Shown one piece after another: positions 40,425-49,900 of a stretch of DNA of 64,000 nt. The stretch lies in the NCBI RefSeq assembly GCF_028204155.1, contig NZ_JAQLOI010000003.1, positions 1,550,001 to 1,614,000 of the forward strand, written 5' to 3'. The position numbers and the translations under genes were made by a program. The notes beneath the pieces are model-generated. The model had not been told where the DNA came from, searched no databases, and saw only the letters and a program-made list of their open reading frames with translations. Source of the stretch: Vibrio algarum. Its GTDB lineage: Bacteria; Pseudomonadota; Gammaproteobacteria; Enterobacterales; Vibrionaceae. How positions within the stretch are numbered: position 1 is the stretch's first letter; each line of letters starts with the position of its first letter.

Positions 40425-41606
40425 TTATGAAATGGTCGCGATAGCATTTGCTACATATGGAATATCTTTTTCTGTTAGGCCCGCAATATTGATTCTGCCA
40501 TCTCCTACCCCATATATTCCGTACTGCTCGCGAAGTTGAGTCATCTGAGTTTGAGAAAAGCCTAGCACAGTAAACATACCTTTGTGAGACTCAATAAAAT
40601 CAAACTGTTGAGAATTGTGAACTGTTCGTAACTCATTACATAATTGCTTTCTTAAATTCACTAATCTCAGCCGCATAGATACGAGTTCTTGTTTCCAAAT
40701 GTCGGTTAAAGGATCACTATTTAATACCGTTTTAACCAAAGCAGCACCGTGATCTGGTGGCATGGTGTAAGTCGCTCGCGCAAGCTGTAATAACTTACCT
40801 TTCGCGTTATTTACATCGGTTTGGTTTTTTCCAACAACAATAGCGGCGCCAGTACGTTCACGATATAAGCCAAAATTCTTTGAACAAGAAGTCGTGATCA
40901 TCATTTCTTCAAGGTTGTCTGCCATAAAACGTAGACCTTGGGCGTCTTCATCTAATCCATCACCAAAGCCTTGATATGCGATATCAACAAAGGGGATGAA
41001 TCCATTTTTTTGCGACAGCGCTGTTATGGTTTTCCAGGCTTCAAAATCAATGTCAGCGCCGGTCGGATTGTGACAGCAACCATGTAACAACACCACGTCA
41101 TTAGGGCCAGCGGTGCTTATATCTTCAAGCATTGCCCCTATATCAACCTGCTTGGTTTCAGTACTAAAATAACGATAGTGCTTTACTTTGAGACCAGCGG
41201 CTTCCATTACTGGTTGATGATTTACGTAGCTAGGATTACTTAACCACACTGTAGTGTCTGGCTTGGCTACTTTCATCAGGTCACCTAACATACGAAGCGC
41301 ACCGCTTGCTCCTGGTGTCTGAATAGCTGAAACTCGTCCCATTGCCGATGTTCCAGATAACAGAAGGTTCGTTATGCTGGTATTAAATTCTTCACAACCT
41401 GCTAGCCCGACATAAGATTTTGTTGTTTGGGTTTCTAGCAGCAACTGTTGTGCTTGCTGAATTGCTAGCATTATAGGAGTTTCACCTAAATTATTTTTAT
41501 ACACTCCAATACCGAGATCGACCTTTTCAGTGCGAGGGTCGTTACGATAAGCGACAGATAACGACAGTATCGGGTCTTGTTGCGGGGTTGGTAGATGTGC
41601 AAACAT
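40425..41606 (-). CDS. Aromatic/aspartate aminotransferase (class I)
   Basis: The 393-residue PLP enzyme of the AspC/TyrB group moves amino groups between dicarboxylic or aromatic amino acids and 2-oxoglutarate. Motifs: DLGIGVYKNNLGETPIM, LHGCCHNPTGADID (Asn/Pro binding), VDIAYQGFGDGLDEDA, and the PLP lysine in SCSKNFGLYRERTGA. The start ATG 41606 (MFAHLPTPQQDP) matches the family and has an AGGA site; the frame remains open to 41660. Whether aspartate or aromatic substrates are preferred cannot be told. A palindrome lies upstream at 41693. Confidence 0.92.
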   Translation of the reverse strand: MFAHLPTPQQDPILSLSVAYRNDPRTEKVDLGIGVYKNNLGETPIMLAIQQAQQLLLETQTTKSYVGLAGCEEFNTSITNLLLSGTSAMGRVSAIQTPGASGALRMLGDLMKVAKPDTTVWLSNPSYVNHQPVMEAAGLKVKHYRYFSTETKQVDIGAMLEDISTAGPNDVVLLHGCCHNPTGADIDFEAWKTITALSQKNGFIPFVDIAYQGFGDGLDEDAQGLRFMADNLEEMMITTSCSKNFGLYRERTGAAIVVGKNQTDVNNAKGKLLQLARATYTMPPDHGAALVKTVLNSDPLTDIWKQELVSMRLRLVNLRKQLCNELRTVHNSQQFDFIESHKGMFTVLGFSQTQMTQLREQYGIYGVGDGRINIAGLTEKDIPYVANAIATIS

Positions 41607-41692
41607 GAAATCACATTCCTTTGCTATGTTTTGTTTATTCAAACGCGTCTTCCCTGGCAATAATGCATTACGTTAAGAACAATTCAGTAACC

Positions 41693-41710
41693 ATATGAGA
41701 TAGCTCATAT
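41693..41710. promoter_or_regulatory. Palindrome upstream of the aminotransferase gene
   Basis: ATATGAG (41693-41699) and CTCATAT (41704-41710) form a perfect 7-bp inverted repeat around ATAG, 87 bases before the aminotransferase start. It is a candidate operator; the regulator is unknown. Confidence 0.4.
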
Positions 41711-41844
41711 CTACGTCAGTTAAAAACTAAAACTAACGTAATTGCAACGCACATCGGAATCGCTTTGATTTATATCGAGAAACCGTATAAAAAATAATAC
41801 AGATAGATGAAGGTGAGTGAAAGGACTATTTGGCTTAGTTAAGA

Positions 41845-42318
41845 TTATTTAAGGTAGTGAACTATTTGATTAGCACTGCCGCGCCATTCTAGAGATGGAT
41901 CGGCTTGGTCCTGCTCATACTTCCCGTCAATAAGCACGTCCACAAGATCCACAACCTGACGCTGTTTATCGTTAAGTTCTGATAGCAAATACCCAGACCA
42001 CAGCCAGATATCCTTACCATCGCATTCCGCTTTAACGCGTTCTACCAAATGAAGCACCGCATCAAGGTTTTCTGGGTGTAAAGGATCTCCGCCACTTAAT
42101 GACAAACCGCGTTTTTTTATACGCGTATCATTCAGGTCGTTAATCAATTGGTCTTCCATTAAGTCGGTAAATGGATGACCGGAGTTTGGTGACCATGTTG
42201 CTTGGTTATAGCAACCTTTACACTGGTGTGAACAGCCAGACACAAACAAAGTTGCGCGCGTACCCGGACCGTTAACGACATCAATAGGATAGTACTGAGA
42301 ATAGTTCATAGCGACCAC
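41845..42318 (-). CDS. nrdG: Anaerobic ribonucleotide reductase activating protein
   Basis: NrdG is a radical-SAM enzyme that installs the glycyl radical on NrdD. The CxxxCxxC cluster motif is present (CSHQCKGC), with NGPGTRATLFVSG before it and SLSGGDPLHPEN (SAM-binding GGD) after. 157 residues from GTG 42318; ATG 42309 (MNYSQYYPID) matches the E. coli start. The only Shine-Dalgarno, AGGAGG, is buried in a perfect hairpin (42321-42342). It lies 37 bases downstream of nrdD in one operon. Confidence 0.95.
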   Translation of the reverse strand: MVAMNYSQYYPIDVVNGPGTRATLFVSGCSHQCKGCYNQATWSPNSGHPFTDLMEDQLINDLNDTRIKKRGLSLSGGDPLHPENLDAVLHLVERVKAECDGKDIWLWSGYLLSELNDKQRQVVDLVDVLIDGKYEQDQADPSLEWRGSANQIVHYLK

Positions 42319-42320
42319 AT

Positions 42321-42342
42321 ACCTCCTCTGTTAAGAGGAGGT
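42321..42342 (-). promoter_or_regulatory. Hairpin that sequesters the nrdG ribosome binding site
   Basis: On the minus strand ACCTCCTCT, loop TAAC, AGAGGAGGT form a perfect 9-bp stem. The 3' arm is the full nrdG Shine-Dalgarno and the 5' arm is an exact anti-Shine-Dalgarno. No T-run follows, so it is not a terminator. It should lower nrdG translation relative to nrdD unless opened, for example by ribosomes finishing nrdD just upstream. Confidence 0.8.
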
Positions 42343-42355
42343 AATTTACATTATT

Positions 42356-44476
42356 TTATAGGTGTTTAATTCGGCGTTTAACTTCTTCTTGCTTACCTAA
42401 ATTAAATGGACGGGCATCTGGGCTACCTAAGTATCCACAAACGCGTCGTGTTACAGACACTTTTGTTGAATCATGATTGCCACACTTAGGACAAGTAAAC
42501 CCTTTACTAGTACAGTCAAACTCACCGTTGTATCCGCATTCATAACATTCATCGATAGGGGTGTTAGTGCCATAATATGGTACGCGGCTATAACTGTAAT
42601 CCCATACGTTTTCTAGCGCTTCAACATTTTGCTGCATGTTCGGGAATTCACCGTAACAGATGAATCCACCTGTAGAGAGTTCAGGATAAGGCATTTCAAA
42701 ATCAATCTTGTCGTACGGATTGACCTTCTTTTCAACATCTAGGTGAAAGCTGTTTGTGTAGTAGCCTTTGTCTGTAACGCCTTCGATGACACCAAACTCT
42801 TTAGCGTCTATCGCACAGAAGCGATTACACAAGTTTTCACTTGGTGTGCCATACAAACTAAACGCGTAACCTGTTTCTTCTCTCCAGGTATCAACAGCCG
42901 CTTTCATTCTGCGCACCAGTTGAATAGCTTTAGCATTTAGTGTCGGATTATCGTAGACGTGTTCTTTGCTCTTATACAAAGCATTGATAGTTTCATGAAT
43001 ACCGATGTAGCCTAATGAAATCGAAGCGCGACCGTTCTTAAAGATTTCAGCAACAGCATCCTCAGGGTTAAGCCTAACGCCACAAGCACCTTCCATATAA
43101 AGAATTGGGGCTACCTTGGCTTTTACTTTTTCTAAGCGGTTAATACGAGTTTCTAGTGCTCTACGCGCTAACTTGAGTTTGTCATCTAAAAGAGCGTAAA
43201 ACTTTGATTCGTCCCCACCCGCTTGGATAGCAATTCTTGGCAAGTTTAGGCTTACTACACCGAGGTTATTACGACCATCATGAACTAACTCACCATTTTG
43301 CTCATAAGGGTTAAGGAAGCTACGACATCCCATAGGTGTTTTGAACGAACCTGTTATTTCGACCACTTTATCGTAGTTCAAAATATCTGGGTACATACGT
43401 TTAGTCGCGCACACTAACGCAAGTTGTTTGATATCATAATTCGGATCTGAAGACGTATGGTTCAAACCGTCTTTAATTGCAAAAACAAGTTTTGGAAAGA
43501 CGGCTGTTTTCCTGTTCTTACCTAAACCAGCGATACGATTTTTTAAGATTGAGGCTTGAATAAGCTTAGCTGCCCAACTTGTTCCGAGCCCGAAACCAAA
43601 AGTAACGAATGGTGTCTGTCCATTAGCTGTATGTAATGTATTTACTTCATATTCTAAAGATTGAAATGCGTCGTAACACTCTTTTTCTGTACGTGAAATA
43701 GCAAATTCTTCAGGATTGTGAATATCCCATTCTTTCGCGATCTCCATATGCTTATCATAGCTTGTCAGAACGTAAGGTTCTAAAATTTCATCTATTGCGT
43801 TTATGGTTGTGCCACCATAAATATGAGACGCAACTTGCGCGATAATTTGTGCAGTAACTGCTGTAGCTGTGGAGATTGACTTTGGTGTATCAATCTCTGC
43901 ATTGCCCATTTTAAAACCATGAGTAAGCATGCCTTTAAGATCAATCAACATGCAATTAAACATAGGAAAAAACGGTGCATAATCGAGATCATGATAATGG
44001 ATATCACCATCATCGTGAGCTTTCACTATATCGCGCGGTAAAATGTGGGTTTTAGCATAATGTTTTGCGACGATACCAGCTAATAGATCACGCTGAGTAG
44101 GGATTACTTTTCCGTCCTTATTCGCGTTTTCATTCAATAGATCAGCATTACTCTGCTCAATCAGACCTTGAATTTCTTTAGTAAGTGCACTTTTTTTATC
44201 ACGGGACATATCGCGATCATGTCGATATTCAATGTAAGAACGTGCCATACCTTTGTATGGGCCTTGCATCATTTCATTTTCAACTAACGTCTGAATCTCT
44301 ATGATATCAACTTCGTCATGGTCAAGGAGTTTATGTTCAACAGCCTCTGCGACTTTCTCTGCATAAGCGGTAACATCACTGTCGATAAAGGTTGAGGCAC
44401 TTTCGACGGCTGTAATGATGCGATCCCTTGTAAACGGGGCTCGAGAACCATCTCTTTTAATGACGACTGTTTTCAC
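42356..44476 (-). CDS. nrdD: Anaerobic ribonucleoside-triphosphate reductase
   Basis: The 706-residue glycyl-radical enzyme makes dNTPs without oxygen. An N-terminal ATP-cone (VIKRDGSRAPFTRDRI, about 3-95) senses ATP/dATP. The C-terminal zinc site has CYECGYNGEFDC and CPKCG, and the glycyl-radical site is RVCGYLGSP close to the end. Length is typical for NrdD (about 706-712). Upstream lie two tandem NrdR boxes and a perfect FNR box, matching the expected anaerobic and NrdR control. nrdG follows in the operon. Confidence 0.97.
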   Translation of the reverse strand: MKTVVIKRDGSRAPFTRDRIITAVESASTFIDSDVTAYAEKVAEAVEHKLLDHDEVDIIEIQTLVENEMMQGPYKGMARSYIEYRHDRDMSRDKKSALTKEIQGLIEQSNADLLNENANKDGKVIPTQRDLLAGIVAKHYAKTHILPRDIVKAHDDGDIHYHDLDYAPFFPMFNCMLIDLKGMLTHGFKMGNAEIDTPKSISTATAVTAQIIAQVASHIYGGTTINAIDEILEPYVLTSYDKHMEIAKEWDIHNPEEFAISRTEKECYDAFQSLEYEVNTLHTANGQTPFVTFGFGLGTSWAAKLIQASILKNRIAGLGKNRKTAVFPKLVFAIKDGLNHTSSDPNYDIKQLALVCATKRMYPDILNYDKVVEITGSFKTPMGCRSFLNPYEQNGELVHDGRNNLGVVSLNLPRIAIQAGGDESKFYALLDDKLKLARRALETRINRLEKVKAKVAPILYMEGACGVRLNPEDAVAEIFKNGRASISLGYIGIHETINALYKSKEHVYDNPTLNAKAIQLVRRMKAAVDTWREETGYAFSLYGTPSENLCNRFCAIDAKEFGVIEGVTDKGYYTNSFHLDVEKKVNPYDKIDFEMPYPELSTGGFICYGEFPNMQQNVEALENVWDYSYSRVPYYGTNTPIDECYECGYNGEFDCTSKGFTCPKCGNHDSTKVSVTRRVCGYLGSPDARPFNLGKQEEVKRRIKHL

Positions 44477-44516
44477 TTTTTCTCCTTACCCTAGATATCC
44501 ACAGATTATCAACAAA

Positions 44517-44563
44517 ACACCATATAGGGTATTAACATTAGAAATTCACACTACATATTGTGG
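44517..44563 (-). promoter_or_regulatory. Tandem NrdR boxes upstream of nrdDG
   Basis: Box 1 ACACCATATAGGGTAT (44517-44532) and box 2 ACACTACATATTGTGG (44548-44563) fit the NrdR consensus (ACACWAYATATWGTGT, from memory) with about 4 and 1 mismatches. Their starts are 31 bases apart, the three-helical-turn spacing typical of NrdR pairs. Box 1 begins 41 bases before the nrdD start codon. Confidence 0.82.
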
Positions 44564-44595
44564 ACGTATTTAACGAAAACCACCACCCAAGAGTC

Positions 44596-44609
44596 TTGAT
44601 TTAGATCAA
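44596..44609 (-). promoter_or_regulatory. FNR box upstream of nrdDG
   Basis: TTGATTTAGATCAA is a perfect match to the FNR consensus TTGAT-N4-ATCAA, 120 bases before nrdD and upstream of both NrdR boxes, the position expected for an activator. It also lies about 150 bases from the divergent nuclease gene. Confidence 0.85.
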
Positions 44610-44762
44610 TAAAAACTAACTGAAGGCTAAGATCGAAGCGATCTTTTTGCATAAGATCCCATTGCTTAAAGAAACAAAATATTAATGCAAATATGAGCCT
44701 TTGGGGGTTGAAATTTTTGATACCCTGATACAATAAGAGCTACAGAAGTATTGAGGGGAGCA

Positions 44763-45710
44763 ATGATAAATTTGCTAATTAAAAAACGGCTATGTGTATC
44801 ACTTTTTGTATTGTGCACTTTATCCACAGAGTTTGCTTTTGCAAATTCAATTCTAGTAACAAGTTGGAATATCGAGTGGTTATCGACTGCAGATAAAACC
44901 AGTCGACTGTCTACACCTCGAACACAAAAAGATATTGATGTGTTAGCGTCTCATTTCAAACACATATCACCTTCCGTTTTATTTTTCCAAGAAGTTGACT
45001 CTAGTAAAGCTATTCAGAATATTATCGGTAACAGTTACACCGTTTATCTTTCTGATCGCGCTAAGGAACAGCATCGACGCCATCAGTTCGACGATATCAA
45101 TCAATATACTGGTATCGCGGTTAAGAAAGGCATTGTAGTTCTTGATCCCACTGATATCCGACTAGATCGTAGCTCAAACAGTAAATTAAGATTTGCGACT
45201 TACTTGATAATTGATAAAGAGAAAACCTCTACTGACCGTAGAGCGCCTTACACGTCTAACGATTACAACAAAATTCATCTACTTTCTCTACATTTAAAAG
45301 CAGGATGTAGTGGCAAATTTAAGCCATCAAAATCGTGTGTAACACTAAAACAGCAAGGGCGTGAATTAAACCTTTGGATAAAAGAAAGAGTGCAAAACAA
45401 AGAAAGTTTTATCGTCGCTGGTGATTTCAATCATAACCTCTCCTACCCTAACGACTGGTTTTACAGTGAGATTACGCAAGCCGTACAAACCAAGACTACC
45501 TTAGCTAGCAGGAAAACCACCGCTAACTGTGTAGTGAAGTCAAATAGAAACCCAGAAAAAACTCATCAGTTTAAGAGCCTTATCGATCATATGATCATTA
45601 GTTCAGATTTAACGGATAACCAAGTGACACAGCACGTATACTCGAAAAGTGACGTGTTAAACTATCATCTTAGCGATCATTGTCCTGTTTCATTGCTAAT
45701 TCGCAACTAA
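44763..45710 (+). CDS. Secreted endonuclease/exonuclease/phosphatase-family nuclease
   Basis: The 315-residue protein has a signal peptide (hydrophobic VSLFVLCTLSTEFAFA, cleavage near FAFA-NS) and a DNase I-like EEP domain: TSWNIEWL at the start (metal-binding Asn), FFQEVDS (catalytic Glu), HLLSLHLKAGC, VAGDFNHNL (catalytic Asp/Asn) and LSDHCPVSL (catalytic His at the end). Four cysteines could form disulphides outside the cytoplasm. It may degrade extracellular DNA for nutrients. ATG 44763 has GAGGGGAG just upstream and is preferred to the TTG at 44751. A bidirectional terminator follows. Confidence 0.88.
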   Translation: MINLLIKKRLCVSLFVLCTLSTEFAFANSILVTSWNIEWLSTADKTSRLSTPRTQKDIDVLASHFKHISPSVLFFQEVDSSKAIQNIIGNSYTVYLSDRAKEQHRRHQFDDINQYTGIAVKKGIVVLDPTDIRLDRSSNSKLRFATYLIIDKEKTSTDRRAPYTSNDYNKIHLLSLHLKAGCSGKFKPSKSCVTLKQQGRELNLWIKERVQNKESFIVAGDFNHNLSYPNDWFYSEITQAVQTKTTLASRKTTANCVVKSNRNPEKTHQFKSLIDHMIISSDLTDNQVTQHVYSKSDVLNYHLSDHCPVSLLIRN

Positions 45711-45797
45711 CCGATACAGCAGAAGATTACGCGATAATAACTTCTATACCTTTGCTTCTAAAACCGTCTACATATTGTTCAGAACACATATTAAAAA

Positions 45798-45825
45798 AAG
45801 AAAGGCCCGGATATCGGACCTTTCT
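45798..45825. terminator. Bidirectional terminator between the nuclease and efflux genes
   Basis: AAGAAAGG and CCTTTCTT pair, with an inner CCG / CGG stem, and T-rich ends on both strands. It lies between two convergent genes. Confidence 0.85.
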
Positions 45826-45851
45826 TAACGTCTGTCGAAACTAAATAGGTT

Positions 45852-46901
45852 TTATTTATATTCAAGCGGATTTAGTACTAACTCGTCACCACTCGAAACT
45901 CCTTTTCTAACTTGATAGTTGTCAGCTAGCTGTACGAGACGATTATGAATCGCGCCATCTTTAACTACTTTAACGTAATCTAACTGTCCAACATGGTAAA
46001 CCGTATTCTCTGGTAAAATAAGTACCTGTTGCTCATCGCTCTGCACAACAACCTTGGCATATACCCCCGGAAAAACAAGAGACTGAGTATCCATGTTTAA
46101 CTTAACCACGAAACTTCGTGAACTATTGTCCGCAGCTGGCGTTATCTCAACAACTTCTCCTAAACCTTCAATATCATAAGTCGGTAATTGATAAACTAAG
46201 TGTGAACCAAGTTTTACATCTCTAATTTGTGCTTCTGAAATGTTAACTTGTAACTGTAGTTTTTCTGGGTTGTACATACTTAATAATTGCATACCCGGTG
46301 AGGCAGTATCGCCCATATTTGCGTTCTTTTGAGTAATTAATCCATCGAATGGAGCGGTAATTAAGCTAAATCCAAACGTGGTTTCTGCTTCCACTACGGC
46401 AGCTTGTGCCTGTTTGAATGAGGCTTGCGCTGTTTTCAACTCACTTTCAGCTTGGTCAAATTGAGATTGTGATAACACTTTTTTCGTTACCAACTCTTTT
46501 ATACGGCGATATTCTTTACGTGCTGCGTTCAGTCGAGCTTGAGAGGAAGATAAAGCCTGCTCAGTTTGTTGAACTCTTGCGTCTAAATCTGTGCTTTCTA
46601 GACGCATCAGCACATCACCTTGCTTAACGACCGAACCAACATTAACCAACACCTCAGCGACTTTTGCTGTCAGCCTTGCAGATATGATCGCTTTTTGTTC
46701 AGCCGCTACTGTCCCTGTAAATTCGTAGCTAACGGGGATTGTTTGCTGAGAAACCGACACAGTTTCTAATTGTGGAAAGTCAGTAGCTTGTTTAAGTCCC
46801 TGCTCTGGTAACTTCTCGGTGAAGTAACCCGCCATATACAGGAACATTAGTCCTAATATAGAAAATAGGGCTAGCCCTAAGACGGCCTTTGAATGTTTCA
46901 T
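45852..46901 (-). CDS. RND efflux periplasmic adaptor
   Basis: The 349-residue membrane-fusion protein has an N-terminal anchor (about residues 7-25), a lipoyl-like VSVSQQTIPVSYEFTGTV and LTAKVAEVLVNVGSVVKQGD, a long coiled-coil hairpin (about 105-175, AEQALSSSQARLNAARKEY), the second lipoyl half with TAPFDGLITQKNANMG, and a beta-barrel. It links the inner-membrane pump to an outer-membrane channel. It overlaps the pump gene start/stop by four bases (order pump then adaptor on the minus strand). No outer-membrane channel gene is nearby; TolC is probably used. Confidence 0.93.
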   Translation of the reverse strand: MKHSKAVLGLALFSILGLMFLYMAGYFTEKLPEQGLKQATDFPQLETVSVSQQTIPVSYEFTGTVAAEQKAIISARLTAKVAEVLVNVGSVVKQGDVLMRLESTDLDARVQQTEQALSSSQARLNAARKEYRRIKELVTKKVLSQSQFDQAESELKTAQASFKQAQAAVVEAETTFGFSLITAPFDGLITQKNANMGDTASPGMQLLSMYNPEKLQLQVNISEAQIRDVKLGSHLVYQLPTYDIEGLGEVVEITPAADNSSRSFVVKLNMDTQSLVFPGVYAKVVVQSDEQQVLILPENTVYHVGQLDYVKVVKDGAIHNRLVQLADNYQVRKGVSSGDELVLNPLEYK

Positions 46902-49900
46902 ACTTCTTCCTCTTCTTGAGTGGCTAAACCATGTCCTTTCACATTACGATATGCGAGGTTGTACACCACAGGGATGACCAATAAAGTGAATACGGTTGAG
47001 GCTGTGATACCGAATATAATCGCCCACGCTAAACCATTAAAAATAGGATCAAGGGTTATAACTATATTACCTAGCAGAGTAGTACCAGCCGTAAGTAAAA
47101 TGGGCCTCATACGAACCGCACCAGATTCTATAAGCGCATCTTTTAACGCTTTACCCTCTGCCAAGGATTGTTGAATAAACTCAATAAGAACAAGAGAGTT
47201 TCGTACAACGATACCAGCTAATGCGATCATTCCGATCATTGCTGTTGCGGTAAACAGTGCCGGGTTAGGATAACCATTAATATCTTGACTAAATACATTA
47301 AGTATCCAAAATCCTGGCATGATACCAATGACAGTAAGCGGGATCGCTAGCATAATGATGCCAGAAACCGCTGGTAGGCCTGTTTGTATTAACATCACTA
47401 CAAATACACCTAATAAGGCGGCTCCATAGGCGATACCAAGATCAATGAATACATCTATTGTAATCTTCCATTCACCTTCGCCACTCCAAACAATCGTGGT
47501 TCCGTCGTCAACTGACCAACCATCTCCCGCACCATTATTTAAGTAACTTCTATCGCTAACAGGTATGCGTTCGCTTAGAGTTTCTTCATCTCTATCCGAC
47601 ATCACATCAGCCACAATTTCACCGGGTACTCGTCCTACAGATTCTGCGTAAACGTACACCACGGGCTTTAAATTTTTATGATTTATGGGTTGTTCAACTG
47701 GCTTTTTAACAAATCGACCAAGTTCAGAAATTTGTACAAGAGGTTGAGGTGCATCCACCAAAGCGCCATGTATTTCATTCTTAGCGATACCCGCTCTGCC
47801 TCTTACATAAAGCGACGTCAGTTTGTTTAAATCATCTCGATTACTTTTAGCGAGACGAACTTTTACCTGTAACGGATTAATTTCTCGTTCATCTTGTAAA
47901 TTGGCTAAAACAAAACCTTGATTAGCGGTTCTAATCGCCTCATTTATGTCATAAACAGATATACCCGACAAAGCGGCTTTTTCTCGATCAACAACAAACT
48001 GCCAAGTATCGAAATTACCTTGAATTGATGTATCGACCTCTGAAACAAATTCTTCTCGTTTCAGTCTTTGGGCTACCTTCAATGCTTGTTTTTGCAATGA
48101 TTCATAACTCGTCGTTTCTTCGCCATAAACTTCTGCAGTTATTGTTGCTATCACTGGAGGACCGGGCGGAACCTCAACCAATTGAACATCCGCGAAGTGC
48201 TTGGCAGCTATCGTTTCTAAATCACTTCTTAGCCGCGTAACAATTTCATGAGACTGTTGGTATCGCCTGTTCTTTTCCGCCAATACTATTCGTAACTCAC
48301 CTTGATTCGGTTGGCTACGCATAAAGTAATGCCGAACCATACCGTTAAAGTCCATTGGAGACGCAACACCCGAGAAAGCCGAGACAGAAACAACTTCAGG
48401 AACAGTTACAAGGTATTCTGAAAAATCTCTTAATACATTTGACGTGTGAGCAAAACTCGACTGTTCCGTCATATTAACAACAAGTTGAAACTCATTTTTG
48501 TTGTCGTACGGTAGCAGTTTCAATGGGACCAACCTTAAAGCTGGTAATAATGCTGCACCAACAAATAGAACGGCAACTGCACCTAAAAATAACCAGCTCT
48601 TTCGATTATTATCAAGCATAGGAAGAAGTAGTTTCTTATACCAGTTGTATAATAATGTCGTCTTAACGTCGTACGTGCCTTCATCACTTGCTCTTCGTAA
48701 TATTTTACGTGCAAGCCAAGGCGTGATCATAAAGGCAACAATCGTACTGAAAATTACGCTTATTGGTACGTTAAAAGCAAGTGGTGCCATGTAAGGCCCC
48801 ATCATACCTGTAATGAAGAACATTGGTGTAAATACGATCACGATAGCGACAGTCGACATCAGCAATGCACTACGAATCTCTGCCATAGCCAAAACAATCG
48901 CTTTTGTACGGGTAAGGTCTTTTCTTTTTAGGTAGCGTTCGATGTTGTCAATACTCGCAATTGGATCATCAACGATAAGACCAAGAGCCAAGATTAAAGC
49001 AAATAAAGTGACACGGTTAATGGAGTAACCAAACGCCAAGTCCATACCTAATGCTGCGCCATAACTGATTGGAATTGCTATACCGACTACCAGTGCACTC
49101 CGCCAGTTTAGAAATAAACCGACGAAAACCACCACCGTAAGGATAGAGATACCTAAACTCGATACTAAGTTTGAAACTTTGTCGTCCGCCGTTTGACCAT
49201 AGTTTCTGATAATGCTTAACTCAACATCTTTAGGAAACTGTTCAACCGATAAACTATCGAGTTCTTTTAGTACATTTTGTGCAACAGTTACGGCGTTAGA
49301 CCCTTTTTGCTTAGCAACCGAAATGTATACTGCTGGATAAGTCTGACTGATTTCTCCATTTGCAGAGCCAAATTGAAACCAAGTGTCGTCAGTCGCTTCC
49401 TCAGGACCGTCAGAAATCGCCGCCACGTCGCGCAAAAAAACAGGTTTTCCATCTACGACATTAACAACCAGTTCACCCAGTTCTTCTGCTTTAGTGAAGA
49501 ATTGCCCTGATTCGAGCTGATAGACCAACCCTGATTGATGAATAAGACCAGAATCTTGTTTGTTGTGACTAATAGAAAATGCATTTTTTAAGTCATCGAT
49601 AGTCGTTTTTCGACTAGCCATCGCTGCACTATTGAGCTTGACTTCGACAATGCGCGACTGTCCACCTATTACTTCGACAACATTGGTACTGTCTAAGGCT
49701 TTTAACCGCTGAGTCGCTTGCTGTGCGATTCGGCGTAATTCATAGTTACCTATTTGCTCGGGGTTAGTAGAATAGAGCGCGGCAACAACAATTGGCACAT
49801 CATCAATTTCGACAGGTTTTACAATCCAGTTAGTAACAGAAGACGGAACCTTATCTTGATTTGCGTATAACTTGTTATAGAGCTTAACAAGTGCGTCTTC

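Noticed and set aside
44551..44733. 60-codon minus-strand ORF upstream of nrdD
   Set aside because: It overlaps the FNR and NrdR sites, has no ribosome binding site and no family features.
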